From: Nectonema munidae
Lineage: Eukaryota > Nematomorpha > Nectonematoida > Nectonematidae
Assembly (NCBI GenBank): GCA_030549495.1
Contig: JAUIRK010000054.1
Location: forward strand, 558,001-622,000
Length of the DNA: 64,000 bases
Direction: 5' to 3'
The translations under genes were made by a program, and so were the position numbers. This document shows, in pieces, positions 51,401-58,445 of the stretch. Numbering within the stretch: position 1 is the stretch's first letter; each line of letters starts with the position of its first letter. The notes under the pieces were generated by a model. The model was not told where the DNA came from. It was given only the letters and a program-made list of their open reading frames with translations, and searched no databases.

Positions 51401-53138
51401 TCCCATATTTGTCTCTCTTCATGGTAATTCATAAGAATAAAGATGAGCCATGTGCGAGAAGACAAAAAAATCGGCTAATTTTTGAGCAAATAAAATAACT
51501 TTAAAATTTATCATAATTTCGACGTACTTTTATTTTCCAACTTCTGCTTTAGTTTCAAATTCAAATTTTAACTAAATTTTGATCACTTTTACTTATATTG
51601 ATCTTTATGATATAACGAAATTTAAAATTGATTGACAACATCAAAAAATACGAATGTTGTTGAAAAGAGATGGAAAATGGATTTCCAATGTTCTCTTTTG
51701 ATAGTAGATTTTAAAGAAATATTAGAAAGTTGAATGTTGACTAAAAACAAAAGTAGTTCATTCATTTCTAAACACCTATCCGAGTTTTAAAGAAATAAAC
51801 TTTATTTGATAAATTTGACAAAAAATAAAGCATCTCAAAAATAGATTTCAAATGTTCTGCAAAGGTTATATCATTCTGAGCGTTAGAAAATTTCCCATTT
51901 CTTTTTTTAGGAATTTTAAACCAATAACGACTATAGTGGCATTTCTGCATATATTTTGACAAATTGAAAGTTTTTAAGTTTGTTGACCACGGCAATTTAG
52001 TAACAAAAGAATCATTTTATTGGAATGTGGTCAATTTTAAATGTAACGTATGCATGAGCCAACAAATTTAAATAGTTTCACTCTTTGAAAACACATTTAA
52101 GAATTTCATTATGGTCAGTGCACATTGCATTTGAATTCATTGCAGGTATGTTCAATTTTCAGCAAATATATTTTAAATGGCACATTATATTCATTGATAA
52201 CAAAATCGCTAAAAAACTAATCTGAAATTTTCTCTTCAAAATCATGGCTGGTTTCTCATTAAGTATGAACATTTTTCTTTCCTTTAGTTAGAATAACATT
52301 TTTAAACAAATTTTGATGCAAGTTGTGCTGAAGCATATCAGAACAAATACCTCATCACAAATGCAGTTTTCATGGTTTTTTGGAAGTAAGGAATCTTTTT
52401 ACAAGTAATGGGTTTCGAATTCAAGTAAAGAATATACTGGGTTAAGGATAGAGATGTCACACTCAGAAATGGAATTAAGGAAGACTGGACCAAGATACTT
52501 CGCTTCCACTGCTGGACTTTATGCCGACAAATATAAAAAGTCTATCAACTTTGCTATTTCAAAGACATCAAAAATTTAATTTTATTTGTTTTTGTGGAGT
52601 TTATCCATTTTAATTTATATTTCAGATAAAAATTATTGTGGGTTTTAAAAACCAACTTCTTTCACTCATTTTATCTTGACAAAGTGTAGAAGATTTGTTT
52701 TTCGATGAAATAGAATATATACTAATTTTTATAGAATTATTATGTTCGGCTCACCTAATAAAATAGGCGCAATCTTGAAGCATCCAGGAATACCTTCTCT
52801 TGTGAACTGACCCAGCGCTATCTCAAGGTTGTAGAGTGGATAACCAACCACTAGAGTAGCAATTAAGTAGGCGATGGTGAACGTCACTGAAAATACTAAG
52901 AATGAAGATATGTCATGGTGATGATGTGGTTGATGATGATGTGATGATGAGAATGATGATGATGATGTGGATTAGTTCATTAAAAATATCAACCTTTTCC
53001 ATACTTATGGGTATTTTCATGGAAATGTATAATGTTTCCAACTCCAACGGTTACGCTCGTTTGTGCTAGGAGGTAAGTGAATCGGTTCGAAAACTTTCCC
53101 CTTTTCAAATCTATATTCTCAAGTGTTTGGACGTGTGC
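24215..53138 (-). CDS. divergent SLC6-family (neurotransmitter:sodium symporter-like) membrane protein, 10 exons
   Basis: Ten exons on the minus strand join with matching phases into 573 codons plus stop: 53138-52994, 52886-52755, 51052-50922, 48535-48432, 46551-46410, 44036-43899, 41945-41457, 34549-34453, 26219-26095 and 24433-24215. All junctions are GT-AG. Order and spacing follow the SLC6 fold: TM1 (about residues 20-40), TM2 with ALGQFTREG, TM3, an EL2 loop with paired cysteines C134 and C143 and an N-I-S sequon at 156, TM4-5, TM6-10 in one exon, then TM11-12. Family members move amino acids or amines with sodium across the plasma membrane. Here the TM1 N-V-W-R-F-P signature reads N-I-I-H-F-H, and no Asp-Ser pair lies in TM8, so ordinary sodium-coupled transport is doubtful (inference). 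A further hydrophobic stretch follows TM12. The initiating exon is not settled. The reading frame is unbroken, so I favour an expressed orphan member over a pseudogene. Confidence 0.85.
24971..25107 (+). mobile_element. TTAA-flanked GCAGACGA MITE, subtype B
   Basis: TTAACGCATTAAG start, CTTAATGGGTTAA end. Internal CAGACGATATCTAAAAAACG, GCAGACGATTTATATTC and GCAGACGAAGATGAAAT. In the last SLC6 intron. Confidence 0.85.
26095..26219 (-). CDS. SLC6-like exon: D-I-E loop and TM11
   Basis: Acceptor ATTTTTAG, donor TAC|GTAAGC; 125 nt. It reads CSNFLRDIEFMI then RPFWKFLWTILEPILLIVRL. The family pattern is YG..RF..DIE.M.G..P..FWK.CW..I.P, so this exon directly continues the one at 34549-34453. TM11 ends at the phase-0 donor. 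Confidence 0.87.
28216..28491 (+). CDS. unrecognised 91-codon ORF inside the hAT relic
   Basis: Open for 91 codons: begins MQESERGQLPNRHF, later VFTPLDIIEPFQKKRS and VRRISYMEERHAKLQADTIF, ending WEIDDPLAF and TGA. It sits between the left hAT end and the decayed transposase, yet is itself uninterrupted and unlike any BED or hAT module I know. Either a captured host fragment, a nested insertion, or chance. Confidence 0.3.
   Translation: MQESERGQLPNRHFFASKRTKQCQQRQLNDVFTPLDIIEPFQKKRSVGNLVRRISYMEERHAKLQADTIFASFHQMKEDANVWEIDDPLAF
28648..28774. mobile_element. small TIR element nested in the hAT relic
   Basis: Left end GCGATTATACGACTAAATAG, right end read inward CGATTATATCACTATACAC. The interior repeats AAAATAGCT four times. 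No clear TSD; superfamily unassigned. Confidence 0.45.
31028..31424. mobile_element. probable hAT-type MITE, degenerate
   Basis: Left AGGGTTCCCAATCTTTTTTG then GAGGACCTCC; right side AAGGACCCCGTTGGAAAATC. These are inverted, weakly matching ends of the common CAGGGTTCCCAA type. Ends and duplication are uncertain. Confidence 0.4.
33027..34033 (+). mobile_element. 1-kb hAT-related element with CATAAG duplication
   Basis: Ends CAGGGCGAGTAAAAG and (read inward) CAGGGCGAGGAAAA; CATAAG lies at 33021-33026 and 34034-34039. Several GTCAATAAAGTCAA-type repeats lie under both ends, as transposase-binding sites would. The interior ORF at 33711-33896 reads NCQVLTLEVERPFSKLKKLL then NGRILNQKMS, like the hAT C-terminal dimerisation motif (VER.FS.LK). 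The six-base duplication is shorter than the usual eight. Confidence 0.7.
34093..34344 (-). CDS. unrecognised 83-codon ORF, possible exon
   Basis: Minus-strand ORF beside the 1-kb hAT relic and inside the SLC6 intron. It reads NVRDLILRGAVLGKRAQNE, then VVSLLKSFVLHKIARLLKED. Local GC is above background and the residue mix is protein-like, but no family is recognised and splice borders are unclear. It may be regulatory or an old insertion. Confidence 0.2.
   Translation of the reverse strand: MCTAYVSVNVRDLILRGAVLGKRAQNERVRVVSLLKSFVLHKIARLLKEDGDCLPKISLCDAISLPFYQYILFQFTKVCVVKT
34453..34549 (-). CDS. SLC6-like exon: end of TM10 and following loop
   Basis: Acceptor TTATTTTAG, donor G|GTACTA; 97 nt, phase 0 in, phase 1 out. 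Encodes GGLHLLYFVDF then LTFLELIGIAWLYG. This lines up with family GG.YVFQLFD...SG..LL...FFE.I.I.W.YG. The phases join exactly to both neighbours, across introns of 6.9 and 8.2 kb packed with transposon relics. Confidence 0.85.
35232..35368 (+). mobile_element. TTAA-flanked GCAGACGA MITE, subtype B
   Basis: TTAACCCATTTAAGGCCAA start, TTGGCCGTAAATGGGTTAA end, an 18- to 19-base near-perfect TIR. Interior nearly identical to the copies at 24971 and 40549. Confidence 0.88.
35513..36723 (-). mobile_element. LINE relic, reverse transcriptase to C-terminus (Jockey/CR1-like)
   Basis: Minus-strand pieces in order: VMPLFKQCNRLSLQNYRAIS and KILEKILDNQI (36.6 kb), LDFRKAF (36.45 kb), YTGTPQGSILGLLLFSLFIS and FLLFADDV (36.2-36.35 kb), then the thumb-like KVKQVLYKALILRHLKYRVI and NWG (35.85 kb). 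GTPQGS and F-A-D-D are RT motifs 4 and 5. Stops and frameshifts interrupt it at several points. Confidence 0.85.
38090..38218 (+). repeat. retroposon 3' end with (AATT)n tail
   Basis: GC-richer block (GTCGAGTTAGACTTGGACTC, ATTCCGGGCGGGCC, GGATGGGTGCGAACGCC) ending in AATTAATTAATTAATTAA at about 38200-38218. A unique body abutting a short microsatellite is typical of RTE/CR1 or SINE 3' ends. Confidence 0.4.
38400..39560 (-). mobile_element. LINE relic, RT remnant to C-terminal domain (RTE/CR1-like)
   Basis: Minus strand. At 39.2 kb a FDKVPH-like stretch, at 39.1 kb a GAFQGS-like stretch (degenerate), then the well-kept C-terminal part 38984-38538: RGNLYKSSVRSSLVHRSQSW, PLKEIEKRRVKLRMLRLMCR. 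It closes at about 38480-38400 with a PKISWEEVATSKKEDLRKEA stretch. This is the LYKS.V...L.YGSE.W.L...E...L.....R..R order. Several stops and shifts. Confidence 0.75.
39593..40180 (+). mobile_element. LINE relic, C-terminal part
   Basis: Plus strand: MRYSLIIWGHSNLSKITTIQ then KKIMRAAFNLKYNEHTRRKF (39750-39860), and further on VSFKQSVSYKVPKFWNEFI (about 40050-40100). These follow the L.YG...WG......I...QK..IR and S..Y...K.WN tail seen in Jockey/CR1-type ORF2 proteins. Frame breaks occur between the parts. Confidence 0.7.
40549..40686 (+). mobile_element. TTAA-flanked GCAGACGA MITE, subtype B
   Basis: TTAACCCATTAAG start, CTTAATGGGTTAA end (13-base TIR with TTAA). Internal units match the 24971 and 35232 copies almost base for base. 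Confidence 0.88.
41457..41945 (-). CDS. SLC6-like exon: TM6 to TM10
   Basis: Acceptor CCTTTTAG, donor CAA|GTAAAC; 489 nt, phase 0 on both sides. It starts IWLDAF, the family's V-W-I-D-A, and ends SLPFLTQ, the family's G-L-P-x-x-T-Q. TM6 reads FTYGISMGINMVYSS against family FSxGxGxGxLxAxSS. TM8 reads FLNFYVISFNVACGF with no L-G-L-D-S motif. An N-E-T sequon lies in the TM7-8 region. Codon third positions are strongly G/C, unlike the AT-rich exons on either side. Confidence 0.88.
41946..43898. other. SLC6 intron, one repeat-like block
   Basis: 42490-42870 is GC-richer with GTTCGTAAAGCGAG. A related GTTCGTAAACCGATG lies at about 62109, so both may be scraps of one repeat family. The 83-codon ORF inside is not recognised. 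Confidence 0.3.
43899..44036 (-). CDS. SLC6-like exon: TM5 and EL3
   Basis: Acceptor TTTTTTTAG, donor GAA|GTAAAT; 138 nt, phase 0 on both sides. Encodes ILYVTGTMPYFIFMFLLGYG then YYTKN, matching family V.Y.TA..PY...L.LL.RG. The downstream segment FSIDFNRFKHLYGSE corresponds to the pre-TM6 EL3 ending in the Glu before V/I-W-x-D-A. Confidence 0.88.
45973..46096 (-). mobile_element. TTAA-flanked GCAGACGA MITE, subtype A, inverted
   Basis: Reverse orientation: TTAACCGGTTATCGACCACA at the low end, CATTAGATATCGTCTG and CTGGTCGTTAACG at the high end. The high-end TTAA is lost to mutation. Confidence 0.75.
46410..46551 (-). CDS. SLC6-like exon: TM4 and start of TM5
   Basis: Acceptor TTTTTGCAG, donor AAG|GTGAGA; 142 nt. 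It completes an Asn codon and reads YKMIGNIDNAFNIGNLGGFR, then FELIFLFLLNVILISC and RGLQFLKK. It aligns without gaps to the family TM4 region from the conserved G...W.L through K-G-x-K-x-x-G-K, so both borders are well supported. Confidence 0.85.
47611..47809 (+). CDS. unrecognised plus-strand ORF in SLC6 intron
   Basis: After a GTAGTTTTAG acceptor-like site the plus strand reads LELQLQNLSTALWQCANAGF, then HIFDFTEQMKVLNISNKSFD, ending GFFE and TAA. It is coherent and amphipathic, and lies antisense to the host gene. I suspect a transposase scrap, but no motif fixes it. Confidence 0.2.
48432..48535 (-). CDS. SLC6-like exon: EL2 loop
   Basis: Acceptor TTTTTAG, donor AA|GTAATT; 104 nt, phase 0 in, phase 2 out. 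Encodes EWNTDKC, a polar stretch with an N-glycosylation sequon N-I-S, and LPSQEFF. The W-N-T-x-x-C element with the second EL2 cysteine nine residues after the first, and the closing P-S-x-E-F-F, are typical of SLC6 EL2. Confidence 0.85.
49395..50000 (+). mobile_element. piggyBac-family transposase relic
   Basis: Plus-strand pieces: TTIDEQLHNF (49403), VYDPKKPGHYGSK (49458), NECGALVDRFSTYPDLAEW (49600), ISKNKLTICGSVKSN, and SRSVVDGTNRMNSL (49925). These follow the transposase order TIDE.L..F.GR, Y.P.KP.KYG.K, V.DRF..S..LA..L, G...SN. Several in-frame stops. Antisense in the intron between the TM3 and EL2 exons. Confidence 0.75.
50922..51052 (-). CDS. SLC6-like exon: TM3 and start of EL2
   Basis: Acceptor TTTTAG, donor AAT|GTAAGT (strong); 131 nt, phase 1 in, phase 0 out. 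Encodes GVGLCITFITFIYTTHYLIL through SLWSSCAN. The second Tyr of the family's TM3 YYN (substrate-site Tyr of LeuT/dDAT) is kept as H-Y-L. Cys134 is the first EL2 disulfide cysteine. The exon is noticeably richer in G and C than flanking DNA. Confidence 0.88.
52755..52886 (-). CDS. SLC6-like exon: TM2 and first intracellular loop
   Basis: Acceptor TTTTCAG, donor G|GTGAGC; 132 nt. It encodes AYLIATLVVGYPLYNLEIAL followed by GQFTREGIPGCFKIAPIL, closely matching the SLC6 TM2 pattern G.PL...E.ALGQ..R.G. This is the best conserved part of the protein and the one that identifies the family. The intron between it and the TM1 exon is only 107 nt and contains a GAT-rich microsatellite. Confidence 0.93.
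52911..52969. repeat. GAT/GATG microsatellite
   Basis: Imperfect TGATGATG tract that fills much of the 107-nt intron between the TM1 and TM2 exons of the SLC6-like gene. Confidence 0.8.
52994..53138 (-). CDS. SLC6-like exon: N-terminal tail and TM1
   Basis: Acceptor TTTAG before GCA, donor G|GTTGAT; 145 nt, phase 0 in and phase 1 out. It encodes 48 residues. RGKFSNRFTYLL, then VTVGVGNIIHFHE, align without gaps to the family's R..W..K..FLLS and V.LGNVWRFPY. The conserved Trp, Arg and Pro of TM1 are Ile37, His38 and His40. Family knowledge: the Arg is an extracellular gate residue. Confidence 0.85.
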
Positions 53139-53264
53139 CTAAATCGAAATTATATTACGCCATATTTTTGCATTCCCTTTCCAGATAAAAAAAATAAAAA
53201 ATGTTTTTTTCCTATCCCCGATATGTTGCGTGTCTTATGACGAATGCATTTTTTAACTTATTAC

Positions 53265-53329
53265 AATCTTGTTAACCAAACCGAAATCAAAGAATTCTTC
53301 AAAGAACTTTTTAAAGCCTTCAATGTCAC
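53265..53329 (-). CDS. possible upstream exon of the SLC6-like gene (N-terminal tail)
   Basis: RC reads TTTCTAAG|GT GAC ATT and so on for 21 codons (DIEGFKKFFEEFFDFGLVNKI) to a GT-AAT donor. The outgoing phase 0 fits the TM1 exon 126 nt downstream. The acidic, polar content suits a cytosolic N-terminus. There is no homology support and no ATG-bearing exon that joins it was found. The nearest minus-strand candidate (59.1 kb) ends in the wrong phase. Confidence 0.35.
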
Positions 53330-55100
53330 CTTAGAAATAAAGTAGGGGAAATTAAATATTTATTAAAATGAGATAACCGCAAAGAAACAAGAAATTTAAG
53401 AGTAAAAAAATTTAAAAAAAAACTTTTTTGATGATTTTTATAAATTTTAAATATTTTATTCAACTCAGTATTCATCATAAGATTCAAACATCAATATAAG
53501 AAAAGAAAATAAATTGGCGCATTTTCCCGTGTTTGCAAGCCGATATGATTGATATAATATACATAACTTTGACTGGGGGAAAGTATTTATAAAAAAGATT
53601 TTAAAAACAGTTGTCTATTGATGCTTATTTTTTCGGTTTGTACATTTAAATTCTTGAAGCGTATGAGAAATTACATGTTGTGAGAATTTGATCTCTGGAA
53701 AATTTTGCTTCTTTGATTCTATTTTTAAAAAATGAGCTTAACCAAGGTAAAAATGAGGTACTCAAAAATGAGCACGGTAGAGAAGTTAATATATCCAAAA
53801 GCGTCAAAGAGCAATAATTTTTTTGTTAAATTTTTTCAAAAATATCATATGATACAATATACGATATGACTTCGACGAAGATGAATTTTAAAATTTTGAA
53901 ATTTTCGCATTTGTGAAACATAAACTTTCACAAATTACTATCAATCCACCATATTCTTCCTCGTTAATTTCATTGAGATTTTTAAATATCCTTGCTTGGG
54001 CTAACCGAGATAGTCATATGCTGCAAAAATAGGAATACTCTGTATCTTACTCACGCGTCGTATTCGTTGCCTTTCTCTTATAATATACTGATAAATGACT
54101 ATCCAAAACTAAAGTAACTACGAATCCTTAATGCAAAATTGTTTGAAATTAGCAAAAAATGTCAGTTTATGAGCACGAATGCAAAGAATGATGCCATTAT
54201 TGTTTCGTAGTGCTAAATTGTTCTCAATTATCTTTCATCAGTCGAACTGAACCTGCATCACTACCTCTAATTCTTTCTTGAGACAAAATTATTTAAAATC
54301 GCCAATCATTAAATAGTGGAAGATAAAAATCAAAAGGTTACCATCAAGATCTACTTTTTTTCATTACTTGTATTTCTTTTATCTCCTAAAATGAAAAAAT
54401 CTTGATAATATAAAGTTTCTGAAAGTTTACCTAAAAGCTTTACTCACATCACACAGTAAATCTTAAAAATAGTCTGTTTTTAAGAATTTATAATATTTTA
54501 CATTCAGAGAAAACAGACATATTCGATTTACTTGAAAAAAATGATAGTAATAAATACCCTCTTGTACTTTATAGTGCTATTCAGGCCCATCAAAAATGGT
54601 TGTGTTTACTGAATTTGATAGGATTTCATGTGGTACACGCCTCTCGAAAATCTATCAAAATGTTTTAGTAAAATTATTTTCGCCATTTAACCCTTATTAG
54701 ATCTACATTCGTAGAAAGTCTCTTTTAACATGCATAAAAGTGGGCGTGAAAACAGACAAAAAGTGTGAGACTTTGAGAGTTTCAGCGTCACATGAAAGAA
54801 AAAGAGATTCTACTGTGGAATATCAAAATGTATGATGCGGAACTACAAATGTGGTTGGGCACTAGCTCGTCGTCCATCCAAAACTAAGCGTGACAATGAC
54901 ATGCAAACGTGAAGTGGGGACTAGTACATACATTGGTGCAAAAACAACAGATGTGTTTTTGAAAAATTGAATACATGTTTCATTTCATTTTTAGCACTAC
55001 CTTTTCACTTTTGTTACTAGTTGTTAGATATTCTTTTATCGGCAAGTTACAATGGGGGCGATTTAAATTAAGCAAAAAGGTTATTGTAATTACCTCCAAT
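53330..55100. other. non-coding, nothing firm
   Basis: Upstream side of the SLC6-like gene; a promoter or first exon may be here but no signal stands out. Confidence 0.35.
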
Positions 55101-55109
55101 CGCAAAAAT

Positions 55110-55800
55110 TTATAATGAGTGATTCTGATTCCTGTACTTTTTTAAAGATGGAATTGACTTCTGAGAATTCTTCCAATGACGATGATGATTATGAAATAAA
55201 GTTAAAACTAAAAAAAGAGGTGCAGAGTTGGAAGTTGATTCAAATTTGCGTAGTTGCTCTAATGATATATCATGTCTTTCAAAAATAAACTTCTTTCTCG
55301 AAATTTGTTCGCTTTGAACCTGGTGCTCAAGTAAACCCTTCCACTGAATTTGAAAGTTTCAAAATATTTTTTCGGAAAATATCAAAGATCTCGTTCTAGA
55401 ATACACAAATATGAAAACAAGAAGAAAAAATATCAAAATTTTTGAGACAAACGAAATTGACGCTGGAATTGGAGTTATTCTTGGAGCTGGAGCAGACAGG
55501 AATAATTTTGCTTCTGTTTCTTCTTTTTATGAAAATAGCGACTGCAAATCTTTTTACCACATAGCTTTACTTAAAAATCGCCTGAAGGAACTGTTGGTTT
55601 GTATATCTCTAGAGTCTAGTGTCTAGAATCTATAGATGATAAAAAGGATAGAGAAAGAAGACAACATTGAAATAAGCTAGTTGTTGAGTTTGGGAGAAAT
55701 CTCACTCCACTTAAATAAGACCGCATTTCTTTAATGGATGTCGGAGGCTCTGCATCAGAGTTTGGTTCATCATTTCCAATACTAAAAGAACAACCACCCT
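55110..55800 (+). mobile_element. piggyBac-family relic, N-terminal half
   Basis: Plus strand: acidic head SENSSNDDDDYEIKLKLKK (about 55158), VNPSTEFESFKIFF (55335), then TNEIDAGIGVILGAGADRNN and NRLKELLVCISL in the 71-codon ORF 55411-55626. This corresponds to P..F..FF, TN..A...IG.L...G..., NRFK.LL..L. It is broken and lacks the catalytic half. Confidence 0.6.
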
Positions 55801-55937
55801 TTCTTTCTTAGACTATTTCAACGAATATAATTATAAAGAAATATATTAGAATTATTAGAATTATAATCTATAATATTAAATCTAAAGAATTTTGAATAGT
55901 CGAATTAAAAAGTAATCTATATCGGTTAGTGGTATAT

Positions 55938-56279
55938 CAGAGTCCGCGCTACCTATATATTTTTGGACAAGTGCCCCCCCCCCCCAGTTTTATTTTTTGC
56001 CGCCCCCCCCGAAAATTTTCAACTTGCTCCAAGTGTCTTAACTTAAGAAAAAATTATAAAATCTTATAGCTGTGCAAGTTACTTTGAGAACATTTATGCC
56101 ATATATTGGAAACAAAACTGTTTGAAAATGATTAAATGCCTTTATAACAATTTGTTTTTGTAATTTATATTGTACTTCTGATAAGATAATAAATTTTTTC
56201 CATAATGTAAATTTTTATTGGCCCTTCACAACCCACCCCCCCCCCCCCCTTCTAATAATTTTTTAGCGCCGGTACTGAG
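55938..56279. mobile_element. hAT-type MITE, 342 bp, with C-run ends
   Basis: Left CAGAGTCCGCGCTA; right end read inward CTCAGTACCGGCGCTA. Flanks TGGTATAT and TCGTATAT agree at 7 of 8 bases. C-runs of about 13 and 14 lie inside both ends. Confidence 0.65.
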
Positions 56280-56835
56280 TCGTATATACATGGAATTAAA
56301 AAATTAGGTCGTAGTCGAAATCAAAATTTGTCGGATTAATACATTAAGAAGTACAAAATAGTGAATGGATGTTGTTATTTACAAAAAAAGTGTTGGATAT
56401 ATTAAATTGTAGGATTAGGAAGGAATCCTATTTATTTATTTTTTGCCTTAAAAAGTCAAACTCTTCGCGCTTCTCATTTCATTTTGCAATTATTTTTTAA
56501 TGTCTTCTTCTTCTACAATAAAAGGCTTTCATATATTTTTTCGTATTTGAAGTCTTCTCTTTCCGATGACCCCCCCCCCCTTCACTAAAAAATTAATTGT
56601 ACAAAATTAGCTGAATGATAACCCTTCAAATTTCGTGACTTTTCCTAAAATCGCTAGCTGCATCTTTTGATAACATTTTCATGGTAATTGAATGGTCCTC
56701 TCATGTCAAAAACTGTCAATCAAAATCAAAAATTAAAATTTTCCAGCAAAATTTTGACATTATCTGTAGTTAACCTTATAACTTAGGGTCTATATTATAT
56801 ACTACCCTGAAAATTTATAATTATATACAGTTTTG

Positions 56836-57052
56836 AAAGAAATGGTATTAAGTGAAAAATCGCTTTTGCCTTTCTACATAAATAAGCAAAAAGCATCACT
56901 GTTATAAATTGGCGTATAAAAATAAGGAGCGCGGTATGACTTAAAATATTCCATTAACTCAAAACGAAAATTCTTTATAACTTTTTTGGTTAAATGGTTT
57001 TTTTGCTTTTGTAGGCAGGCATACGCGATTTTTCACTTAATATCATTTCTTT
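56836..57052. mobile_element. inverted-repeat (foldback) element, about 57-bp arms
   Basis: Left AAAGAAATGGTATTAAGTGA then AAAATCGC; right arm read inward AAAGAAATGATATTAAGTGA then AAAATCGC, followed by a similar TGCCT...CTACA block. Spacer of about 100 nt. No ORF. Confidence 0.65.
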
Positions 57053-57407
57053 GTTAGACCTATTATTTTAACCAGTTTCCTTGATACCTCCTCTTATTTT
57101 ATATCATTTCCTATATATACTTAAAAGTAACACCTATTTTCAATATTTCCTTTTGCTAAATGCCTCCTCAATTCACATAATATGTATAAGTGAGGGGGAG
57201 GGGCAGAACTTAAAATCAAGACTACGCACTCAGTGAATATGTTCTCAGGGAGAGAGAGATGTTAATGAAAACAGCAAATGTTTCAGGAGGAGGGCTAAAG
57301 CATTCTTCCCTCATCCCTATTTACCAGAGGGCCTCTTGCTACACCTAACGTCTATTATTTTATATAAATATTCTCAAAAAATTTGTTTATAATATATACA
57401 TTAATTT

Positions 57408-57662
57408 ATTGAAAACGTTGAGTAAATCTTTTATTTAACAAAATACCAGCAATAATATTTCGGTCACTATGACCTTCTTCAGATATATTATATGACGTAA
57501 AATGAAAGCGTGGAGTCATAAAATTCAAATATTCAATATTCAAATATAAAATTCATATAGTAAAGGAGTTTACGTCATATAATATATCTGAAGAAGGTCA
57601 TAGTGACCGAATTATTATTGCTGGTATTTTGTTAAATAAAAGATTTACTCAACGTTTTCAAT
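57408..57662. repeat. near-perfect palindrome, 94-bp arms, 67-nt spacer
   Basis: Arms 57408-57501 and 57569-57662 are reverse complements with one visible mismatch (93 of 94). Each arm carries TCTGAAGAAGGTCATAGTGA followed by CCGAA(A/T), i.e. CTGAAGA, a GGTCA/TGACC hairpin, then GAAA (GAAT in the right arm). That resembles a hammerhead catalytic core as reported in Penelope-like elements. Near identity implies recent origin or conversion. Confidence 0.8.
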
Positions 57663-57779
57663 TTATTTTCTTTACAACTTTTATTTATTTATGAAGATTC
57701 AGCGCCATTTTATCTACATATTTTGATTTATATTTTAAGGAATTATTTACTCTTAAAAACCTATGAATTAAAAGCATGG

Positions 57780-58130
57780 GTTGATATAGTAGTCACTTTC
57801 CTTGACATGCAAATAAAAATTTAATGGAATCCCGGGAACAAAAATGATGAGAGATTCATACATGATCTCGGAAAAGAAACACCTAGCGTTCCTCAAATGG
57901 GTTTTGAGCACTTTACGCTTTGCTACATTCAACAATGATCTATCCAAAGAGTGCAATCACAAAATATGGATGTACGTAGATGACGTTAACTTCATACAAA
58001 ATTAAATCTGGAAAATTTTATATAAACGGTTTGTTAATTCGTTAGGCTTTAACTTTTCAAAAAGTAAAGCAATGCTATTCTCCTATTTTACCAACGTTAA
58101 ACCTCGCGAAATCGGTACCGAATTCACTAC
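57780..58130 (+). mobile_element. reverse-transcriptase scrap (Y-V-D-D motif)
   Basis: Plus strand reads KKHLAFLKWVL..., then KIWMYVDDVNFIQN, a stop, and LYKRFVNSLGFNFSKSKAML. A Y-x-D-D motif followed about 25 residues later by G-x-x-F-S-x-S-K is the RT palm order of non-LTR or Penelope-type elements. Too short to place in a family. It directly follows the palindrome. Confidence 0.5.
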
Positions 58131-58382
58131 TGAATTTAAAACCCCCACATGGTGCCATTTTTTTACTAGCTCGAATGGCCATATTGCGCCTCTAGAGGCC
58201 ATTTTAATAATTTTCTTAAAAATGTTATTATTTTTTAGAAAAAAGTAAATACAAGGAAGAGCTTTATTTCAATCTACGAAGTTTCTAATTATAAATACCG
58301 AAGCCAACAAAATTTAAAAGTTTCAGTTTTTGAAAATATATTTTAAAATGACATTATTTAACCCTAAACATAAAAGCGGGTG

Positions 58383-58445
58383 TGAGTAATGTTGGTAAGG
58401 TCCGGGTTTCGATAACTCAAGGTCTTGGGTTCGATCCCGTATCAA
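58383..58445 (+). repeat. tRNA-like SINE head
   Basis: TGAGTAATGTTGG (A-box-like) and GGGTTCGATCCC (good B-box) 44 nt apart. No acceptor stem pairing seen, so probably a SINE or tRNA fragment. Confidence 0.4.
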
